Shown piece after piece: positions 14,838 through 19,784 of a DNA stretch of 19,784 nucleotides. This DNA comes from Prevotella sp. CAG:891. Lineage in GTDB: Bacteria; Bacteroidota; Bacteroidia; Bacteroidales; Bacteroidaceae. Positions within the stretch are counted from its first letter, which is position 1. Every line of letters starts with the position of its first letter. Where the stretch lies: NCBI GenBank assembly GCA_000437675.1, contig FR901793.1, forward strand, positions 11,636-31,419, read 5' to 3'. The position numbers and the translations under genes are program-made. The notes under the pieces were generated by a model. It saw only the letters and a list, made by a program, of their open reading frames with translations. It made no database searches and had not been told where the DNA came from.

Positions 14838-16934
14838 TTAGGCATCCACCTTTTGATAGTAACGGCGCGAAGCCTCCTTCTGGCGGTCGAGCGAGAAGTT
14901 CGACACACGCTTTAGGTAGCCGATGATGCGCGTCAGGTAGTCGAGGTTCGTTGAGTGGCAATGCGGACATTCGCGCAAGTGGTGCTTGTCGATGTGGCCG
15001 CAGTCGTTGCACAGCGTGTTCGGAATGTTGAACGTAAAGTAGTTGCATCCTTCCTTGGCTGCAATGCGGAGCAGTTGTCGGTATTGCGGTGCCGAAAGGT
15101 GTTCGTCGAGGTTCATGTGCAGTGCCGAACCACCCGTGAGGTGCTCAATGAAGCGACGTCCGTGCAGGCGGAACTTTTCGATGATGTCGGTTTGCTCGTC
15201 CTCGACCACATAGAAGTACGAGTTGTAGCAGTCGCGCGGCACGTAGTAGCCATCCTCGCGGTCCCAGCGTGCGTGCTTCACACCCACGTTTTCGGCCGGA
15301 ATCATTTCGCAGTTGAACATCACCTCCTTCGTGCGGTACTGGCGGTTGTAGTGTTCGATGAGGCCCAGGATGTTGCCGACAAACTGTTCGTACTCCGTAT
15401 TGTCGCTGATGGTGATTCCCAGACTCTCGGCCGCTTCGACCATGCCGTTCACACCGATGGTGAGATACTGACGCTTGATGTTGATGTAGCCGGCATCGAA
15501 GAGCGGAAGCATGCCCTTGTTGAGCATATCTTTCAGGTTTTCGTTGTAGGCCAGCTGCACCTTGTGCATGAGGTCGATGATTTCGGTCAGGAAGTCGGTA
15601 TAGGGGCGTCCTTCGCGCGTGGCCTGCTGTACGCAGCGGTTCCGGTTGACCGTGAGTACCGACTTTGAGCCCGTCGACACACCGCCTGCACCGAGGGTGT
15701 AGCTGAAGCCGTTGTCCTGAATTTCGTTGCGCAGGCGGCAGCACGAAGCCAGCGAGTCGGCGTTGTCGCTCATGTAGGTGAAGAAGCTGTGACCCTCGGC
15801 ATACATCTGTGCCGTGAAGTCGGCATATTCCTTGTCGAGCACATCGCCGTCTTTCGAAAGCAGTGCCATGGTTTCAACCGGGAAGGTGAGCACGGCCTTG
15901 GTGCGCTCCTGATTGAACCAACGCATGAAGCGACGTTGCAGCCAGTCGAGCGCAGGCCATGACGGACGCGAACCGTCGGGGAAACGGAATTCGCCGAAAA
16001 TGCTGTCGAAGTAGAACTTATCGTAGTACGAAATGTTCCAGAACACTGACTGGAAGTTGCGTGCGCCCGTGGGCTGGTTGATGGAGTAGACGATTTGTTC
16101 GAAGCAGTCGGTAATTACCTTGTCGATGGTGCGCTGACGCGACGAAAGGTCGACTACGCGTTCGGGGTGCGTGTAGTAGTCTTGGCCGTATTCCGATTCG
16201 ATGAAGTGGCTCATGTACATCAGGAATTCGGGCGTGGCGCAAGCACCTGAAAGCATGGACGACACCATGAACACCATGTTGACGAATCCGCCGCAGAACG
16301 ATTTCAGGTTTGTCGGTGCCGTAGAGTTTCCGCCAATTTCCTTGGTGCCGTTGAGCAACCAAGGGTACATGGTAATCGAAGCACAGTAGTTGGCCAGCGA
16401 AGTTTCATCGTTCTTGTAAATGTAGTGATTGTTGAGCAAGTACAGGTAGCGGTCGGCCAGCTGTTTGCCATACATATTCTTGATGCGGTCGCAGAGCAGT
16501 CGGCGGTTCAGGCGTATGAATCCCTGTTTGGGCAGTTCGCCGATGAGTGTGGCAATGTTTTTGTTTTCGACATTGGCGTTGGCATCGTACTTCGAACCAC
16601 TGGCCGGATTGGCCGAATTGCAGTAATTGATGAGGAAACGCAGCTTGTCGGCTGTTTCGCGGTCGGTCTCGTGCTCTTTGCGGTAAAGCATGAAGGCCTT
16701 GGCCACGCTGAAGTACTGTTCGGCCATCAGTGCCACTTCCACTTGATTCTGAATTTCTTCAACAGTCATGCCCTCGCTGATGTTCAGGCGTTTAACCAGA
16801 TTGTTCATGCCCTCGGCATCGATGTTGACATGTTGCGAGCGGAAAGCCTTGTCCAAGGCATTCTTAATTTTCTCGATAGAAAAGCGTTCGGTAGATCCGT
16901 CGCGTTTGGTGATGTTGAAGTTTGCAGTAATCAT
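14838..16934 (-). CDS. nrdD: Anaerobic (class III) ribonucleoside-triphosphate reductase
   Basis: Class III ribonucleotide reductase (698 aa) that reduces ribonucleoside triphosphates to dNTPs without oxygen, using a glycyl radical. An N-terminal ATP-cone (about 4-90, KRDGSTERFSIEKIKNALDK) should allow overall activity control by ATP and dATP. Conserved catalytic features are NYCASI in the N-terminal half, the cysteine pair in LASCCRLRNE and GAGGVSTGSKSVLTVN. The C-terminus has a four-cysteine zinc site (C642, C645, C656, C659) and the radical loop RIIGYL with G672. It heads the nrdDG operon. The leader upstream carries a cobalamin riboswitch, implying repression by vitamin B12. PFL-type glycyl enzymes are ruled out by the ATP-cone, the zinc site and the adjacent nrdG. 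Confidence 0.96.
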   Translation of the reverse strand: MITANFNITKRDGSTERFSIEKIKNALDKAFRSQHVNIDAEGMNNLVKRLNISEGMTVEEIQNQVEVALMAEQYFSVAKAFMLYRKEHETDRETADKLRFLINYCNSANPASGSKYDANANVENKNIATLIGELPKQGFIRLNRRLLCDRIKNMYGKQLADRYLYLLNNHYIYKNDETSLANYCASITMYPWLLNGTKEIGGNSTAPTNLKSFCGGFVNMVFMVSSMLSGACATPEFLMYMSHFIESEYGQDYYTHPERVVDLSSRQRTIDKVITDCFEQIVYSINQPTGARNFQSVFWNISYYDKFYFDSIFGEFRFPDGSRPSWPALDWLQRRFMRWFNQERTKAVLTFPVETMALLSKDGDVLDKEYADFTAQMYAEGHSFFTYMSDNADSLASCCRLRNEIQDNGFSYTLGAGGVSTGSKSVLTVNRNRCVQQATREGRPYTDFLTEIIDLMHKVQLAYNENLKDMLNKGMLPLFDAGYINIKRQYLTIGVNGMVEAAESLGITISDNTEYEQFVGNILGLIEHYNRQYRTKEVMFNCEMIPAENVGVKHARWDREDGYYVPRDCYNSYFYVVEDEQTDIIEKFRLHGRRFIEHLTGGSALHMNLDEHLSAPQYRQLLRIAAKEGCNYFTFNIPNTLCNDCGHIDKHHLRECPHCHSTNLDYLTRIIGYLKRVSNFSLDRQKEASRRYYQKVDA

Positions 16935-17255
16935 AAGTGTAAATGGTTATATATATCTTGTATGTCGTAAGTTTGTTGCGAAGTGTTTTGCGTAAAAGGG
17001 CGCAACAAGTTGAGGGACAAAATCAGTGCCCCCGGTTTTTACCGGCATCCGGTGAATGCAGCAAACGTACTGGCGTTATCTCACATTCTTAGTTTTGGAA
17101 AGTAAAATAGTTTTCGTAAAGTAAAGAAAACCGACTTGATGTAGCTCTGAACGGTTTTCGTCGGTAGGTTTGTTGAAGCTCGACTTTGAATAAAGATTTA
17201 CAGATTAAATTATTCTCATGGCTTGTGAAAGCCCCAAAGTTCCCGGGAGCAATGC
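16935..17255 (-). other. nrdD leader between riboswitch and start codon
   Basis: About 320 nt of untranslated leader with no credible gene. It contains a GGCTT/AAGCC hairpin (17220-17233), the possible attenuator (17112-17159), a second TAnnTTTG-type -7 (TACGTTTG at 17062-17069) and an ACCGG/CCGGT hairpin (17041-17053). The second -7 has no matching -33; if it is used, it would give riboswitch-independent transcription. An AT-rich palindromic tract lies just before the start codon. Confidence 0.5.
17112..17159 (-). terminator. Possible attenuator hairpin of the nrdD riboswitch
   Basis: Minus strand: GAAAACCG (plus 17152-17159) pairs perfectly with CGGTTTTC (plus 17126-17133) around an 18-nt loop. 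The T-rich TTTACTTTACGAAAA follows. The position about 100 nt after the aptamer suits an expression-platform terminator, but the T-run is broken. Confidence 0.4.
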
Positions 17256-17447
17256 GCAAGCAGTCGGCTATGCGGCAGGTATTCTGGCTCGCCCAGCTTA
17301 ATCAGCCTTCCCAACTATGAGCTAATGAGTCAGTGGCATGAACAGATTAAGCAAAAATTGGGCTTACAGCAGCGGGTACTGCGGCCGATTTACACGGCCT
17401 TCCCTCTTAGCGGCCTCGTTTTGGGGTGGAGGCCGAACCGCAATTCG
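17256..17447 (-). ncRNA. Cobalamin (B12) riboswitch upstream of nrdD
   Basis: Read on the minus strand, the conserved blocks of the class I cobalamin aptamer occur in order: GGGAA, GTGTAAATC, GCAGTACCCGCTGCTGTAA, GCCACTGA, GGGAAGG and the B12 box AGCCAGAATACCTGCC (17274-17289). The closing stem can form between GCGGTTCGGC (17432-17441) and GCCGACTGC (17260-17268). Cobalamin binding to this family usually lowers expression of the downstream gene, here nrdD-nrdG. The aptamer begins a few bases after a strong promoter at 17452-17482, so the transcript leads straight into it. The exact ends are approximate. Confidence 0.93.
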
Positions 17448-17451
17448 GGTG

Positions 17452-17482
17452 CAAAGATAGTGAAAGGCGAGCGCACTGGCAA
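17452..17482 (-). promoter_or_regulatory. Promoter of the riboswitch-nrdDG transcript
   Basis: Minus strand: -33 TTG (17480-17482), 20-bp spacer, -7 TATCTTTG (17452-17459), then the aptamer begins. The -33 lies in the left arm of the compound palindrome at 17465-17522. The resulting leader to the nrdD ATG is about 510 nt. Confidence 0.75.
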
Positions 17483-17552
17483 GCGAAAACGTAAGTTTTC
17501 GGTGGCCAGTGCCGAGCCGCCTCCTATCTTATTAAAAGATAGTGCAAGGCGA
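17453..17552. repeat. Direct repeat flanking a compound palindrome, overlapping a promoter
   Basis: An 18-bp sequence AAAGATAGTGAAAGGCGA (17453-17470) recurs at 17535-17552 with one change. Between the copies is an interrupted palindrome: AGGCG/CGCCT (17465-17469, 17518-17522), GCACTGGC/GCCAGTGC (17473-17480, 17505-17512) and an inner GAAAAC-GTAA-GTTTTC (17485-17500). A second palindrome, CTATCTT/AAGATAG (17524-17530, 17536-17542), includes the start of the second copy. The first copy carries the working -7 of the nrdDG promoter; in the second copy TTTG has become TTTT. It may be a dispersed modular repeat or an operator. Confidence 0.7.
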
Positions 17553-17571
17553 AATGCAGACGAAAAAAGGC

Positions 17572-17600
17572 AAAAAAAAGAGTAGGCTGTGAACCTACTC
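17572..17600 (-). terminator. Rho-independent terminator after the DUF4294 gene
   Basis: Minus strand: GAGTAGG/CCTACTC stem (17594-17600 with 17580-17586), 7-nt loop, then eight T (plus-strand A at 17572-17579). It begins 8 nt after the stop codon. Confidence 0.9.
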
Positions 17601-17608
17601 CTTGGATG

Positions 17609-18235
17609 TTAAATGATACCCGCTTCGACCATACGCACCACCCGTTCGGTGTAGCGGTCGTCGCCCTCAGGGTCGTATTTCTTGTTGAGGCTGTTGCCAA
17701 AGAGCACCGCGATGCCCTGATATAAGTTGGCCTTGAATGACCCCATAAATGCCTTGGCAATGTGGTAGCCCGTTTGGTTACATTCGCGGTCGATGAGTTT
17801 CAGCAGCAGTTTGCCCTGCGAACGCGTCAGCTTTTTCAGTGCCGGCCCATATTGCTTTTTCAGTCCCGCCTCGACCATTCGCATGTGCGCATCGCGCGCC
17901 TTTTTGTCGGGCAGTGTTTCCAGATAGTCGTGCGTTTCGACCAGTGTCAGTTTGGCGAGTTTCGCCCAGGGAAGCACCTTTTTCACGTTGTAGACCAAGC
18001 GATTGTAGCGTTGCTGTTCACGCTCGTTTTTAAACTGCATCGGCGCATATTTGGGCAATGTGGGGAAAAGAATATGCGGAATGGTTTGTCCGTGGTACTT
18101 AGTTTCGCCCACCTGCATCATGATGGGCACTTCGGTGTCCTCGACCTGCGCCGAGTCGGCCTTGGCCTCCGGTTTTTGCGCAGCAAGTGGCAAGGCCATG
18201 AGCATGAAAAGCCAAACGATATAGGTTCTGAACAT
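17609..18235 (-). CDS. DUF4294 family exported protein
   Basis: Protein of 208 aa that I assign to the Bacteroidota family DUF4294; its function is not known. The ATG at 18235 gives a clear signal peptide (basic FRTY, hydrophobic VWLFMLMALPL, cleavage near AAQ at about 18-20), so the mature part is probably periplasmic or outer-membrane associated; no lipobox cysteine is present. An upstream TTG at 18262 would spoil the signal peptide. The mature region has an acidic linker, a TIPHILFP segment, a basic helical middle (RYNRLVYNVKKVLPWAKLAK, KKARDAHMRMVEAGLKKQYG), TRSQGKLLLKLIDRE and a C-terminal GDDRYTERVVRMVEAG. The helical centre may bind a partner, but no catalytic motif is obvious. It is divergent from rnr and ended by its own terminator. 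Confidence 0.8.
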   Translation of the reverse strand: MFRTYIVWLFMLMALPLAAQKPEAKADSAQVEDTEVPIMMQVGETKYHGQTIPHILFPTLPKYAPMQFKNEREQQRYNRLVYNVKKVLPWAKLAKLTLVETHDYLETLPDKKARDAHMRMVEAGLKKQYGPALKKLTRSQGKLLLKLIDRECNQTGYHIAKAFMGSFKANLYQGIAVLFGNSLNKKYDPEGDDRYTERVVRMVEAGII

Positions 18236-18493
18236 AATTCGGATAAGTATGAAAAAAAACAAGAATACCGGCCCGTAAATGAATAGCTTGCCGGAATTTT
18301 GCCAAAGAAACGGCTAATTAAACGGGTCAAAAGTACAAAGAAAATGTAGGTTGCGTGCGTTATTATATATTAATTGCCTCCCAAATCTCCGAAAAAAGCC
18401 GTTACTTTGTATGAAAGTAGAGGCAGATTAACACCTTGCAAAGCATTCATACCCTGCAAGGAAGCCTCGGAAGCTAACCCTATAAACCCAACA
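18236..18493. promoter_or_regulatory. Divergent promoter region of the DUF4294 gene and rnr
   Basis: The minus strand has TACTTTTG (18328-18335) as a possible -7 for the DUF4294 gene; the plus strand has only an imperfect TTACTTTG (18402-18409) for rnr. Neither has a properly spaced -33. In the rnr leader, CCTTGCA (18434-18440) and TGCAAGG (18455-18461) form a perfect 7-bp inverted repeat. Confidence 0.35.
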
Positions 18494-19784
18494 ATGACAA
18501 TGGGACGAAAAGAAAAAAACAAGGCAGGCGGACGCTTGAAGAAAAAAGCCGTGATGCAAAAACTCATGGACCTGTTTAATGCCGAGCCTGAACGCGAACT
18601 GAACGTAACCGATATATTCCAGCAATTTCACGCCACCACACACCCCGCCAAAATGGTGGTGCTCGACAGCTTGACCGACCTGACGCTCGACGATTACCTG
18701 TCGACCGACGGAAACGGCAATTACCGCAACGCCGTGCGCTCGAACGTGATGGAGGGAACCTTTGTGCGTAAACGTAACGGACGAAACTCCTTCCTGCCCG
18801 ACGATGGCGGAAAGAGCATCCTGGTGTGTGAACGCAATTCGCTCCATGCACTCGATGGCGACCGCGTGCGCGTGACCATGCTGGCACGACGCTCAGGACA
18901 TACCCGCGAGGCCGAAGTAACCGAAATTCTGAGCCGCGCCAACGACATCTTTGTCGGACAGCTGCAGGTGGAGCGAGGCTATGGTTTCCTCATTACCGAA
19001 AGCCGCTCGCTGGCCACTGACATCTTTATTCCGAAAGATAAACTTAAAGGAGCCGAAAATGGCGACAAAGTGGTGGTGAAAATTACCGAATGGCCCACCG
19101 ATTCGAAAAGCCCCATCGGTAAGGTTGTAGACATTCTGGGCAAACAAGGCGAAAACAATGCCGAAATGCACGCCATACTGGCACAGTACGGACTGCCCTA
19201 TAAATATCCCGAAAAGGTGGAAAAAGCAGCCGAGGCACTCTCGCCCGACATTACCCCCGAGGAAATTGCCCGACGCGAGGATTTTCGCGATGTAACCACC
19301 TTTACCATCGACCCGCACGACGCCAAGGACTTCGACGATGCCCTGTCTATCCGTCAAATTGACAAAACGGTGTGGGAAATCGGTGTGCACATTGCCGACG
19401 TGAGCCACTATGTGAAGGAAGGCGACATCATCGACAAGGAAGCCGAACGCCGCGCCACGAGTGTTTACCTCGTTGACCGCACCATACCCATGCTGCCCGA
19501 ACGCCTGTGTAACTTTATCTGCTCACTCCGCCCCGACGAAGAAAAACTGGCATATTCGGCTATTTTCCGCATGAACGAAAAGGGCGAAGTGCTTTCGTGG
19601 CACCTGGCCCACACGGTGATACGCTCGAACCGCCGCTTCACTTACGAAGAGGTGCAGTACATTCTGGAACGCAATGGCGAGGCATCGGAGGAGGATTTGG
19701 CATTGCCCGGCGACCATCCCGAAGCATTGCCCGAAGGCACGGCACCCGAAGGCGACTATGCCGCCGAACTCATTGTGCTGAACC
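18494..19784 (+). CDS. rnr: Ribonuclease R, N-terminal 430 residues (cut by window edge)
   Basis: 3'-5' exoribonuclease of the RNB family, acting on structured mRNA and rRNA in the cytoplasm; the open frame continues past the right edge. It begins MTMGRKEKNK at 18494 (a second ATG at 18500 is possible). A basic N-terminus and a winged-helix region (about 20-80) precede two cold-shock domains (about 82-145 and 150-215) and the RNB catalytic domain from about 265. The metal-binding aspartates stand at D273, D279, D281 and D282 (TIDPHDAKDFDDALS), with the same spacing as in E. coli RNase II. HIADVSHYV (299-307) and YLVDRTIPMLPERL (325-338) are also typical. The winged helix and length favour RNase R over RNase II. 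Confidence 0.94.
   Translation, partial: MTMGRKEKNKAGGRLKKKAVMQKLMDLFNAEPERELNVTDIFQQFHATTHPAKMVVLDSLTDLTLDDYLSTDGNGNYRNAVRSNVMEGTFVRKRNGRNSFLPDDGGKSILVCERNSLHALDGDRVRVTMLARRSGHTREAEVTEILSRANDIFVGQLQVERGYGFLITESRSLATDIFIPKDKLKGAENGDKVVVKITEWPTDSKSPIGKVVDILGKQGENNAEMHAILAQYGLPYKYPEKVEKAAEALSPDITPEEIARREDFRDVTTFTIDPHDAKDFDDALSIRQIDKTVWEIGVHIADVSHYVKEGDIIDKEAERRATSVYLVDRTIPMLPERLCNFICSLRPDEEKLAYSAIFRMNEKGEVLSWHLAHTVIRSNRRFTYEEVQYILERNGEASEEDLALPGDHPEALPEGTAPEGDYAAELIVLN

Noticed and set aside
16943..16966. NrdR box before nrdD
   Set aside because: The tract around ATATATAT is AT-rich and loosely symmetric, but it does not match a pair of spaced NrdR boxes well enough to call.

Overview
The window looks like chromosomal DNA of a Bacteroidota bacterium, most likely Bacteroidales and probably Prevotella-like. 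The reasons are repeated -33 TTG/TTTG plus -7 TAnnTTTG promoters instead of E. coli-type -35/-10 boxes, few strong Shine-Dalgarno sites, a DUF4294 protein, and a 3-dehydroquinate dehydratase/pyruvate kinase/XerD neighbourhood usual for that group. The genus is an inference; no rRNA, tRNA or marker phylogeny is available here.

Layout. On the minus strand at the left are the start of an O-methyltransferase gene (cut by the window edge), pyk and aroQ. Divergent from aroQ, the plus strand carries xerD, nadA, an M24B Xaa-Pro aminopeptidase, rbfA and an overlapping LolC/E-type (FtsX fold) permease, closed by a strong bidirectional hairpin terminator near 8275. The minus strand then carries typA (8360-10159), dgt (10462-11820) and a potassium-channel gene (12180-12986). 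A MITE-like palindromic element lies between dgt and the channel gene.

From about 13040 to 14300 there is no ordinary gene. This accessory-looking, partly AT-rich stretch holds 21-bp tandem repeats, a doubtful ORF, a long hairpin and a small two-peptide cassette (21-aa leader overlapping a 45-aa membrane peptide) on the minus strand. The 45-aa peptide resembles Fst/Ldr-type type I toxins. Next come nrdG and nrdD (minus), which make the anaerobic class III ribonucleotide reductase and its activase. They sit behind a leader of about 510 nt that contains a clear cobalamin riboswitch with its own promoter. A DUF4294 protein gene (minus) and the 5' part of rnr (RNase R, plus, running off the right edge) complete the window.

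The core genes are housekeeping: glycolysis, shikimate and NAD synthesis, chromosome dimer resolution, ribosome maturation, lipoprotein export, dNTP supply and RNA decay. The most interesting parts are the B12-riboswitch/nrdDG arrangement, the small-peptide cassette, the MITE-like element and the two repeat structures near 13.2-13.7 kb and 17.45-17.55 kb.
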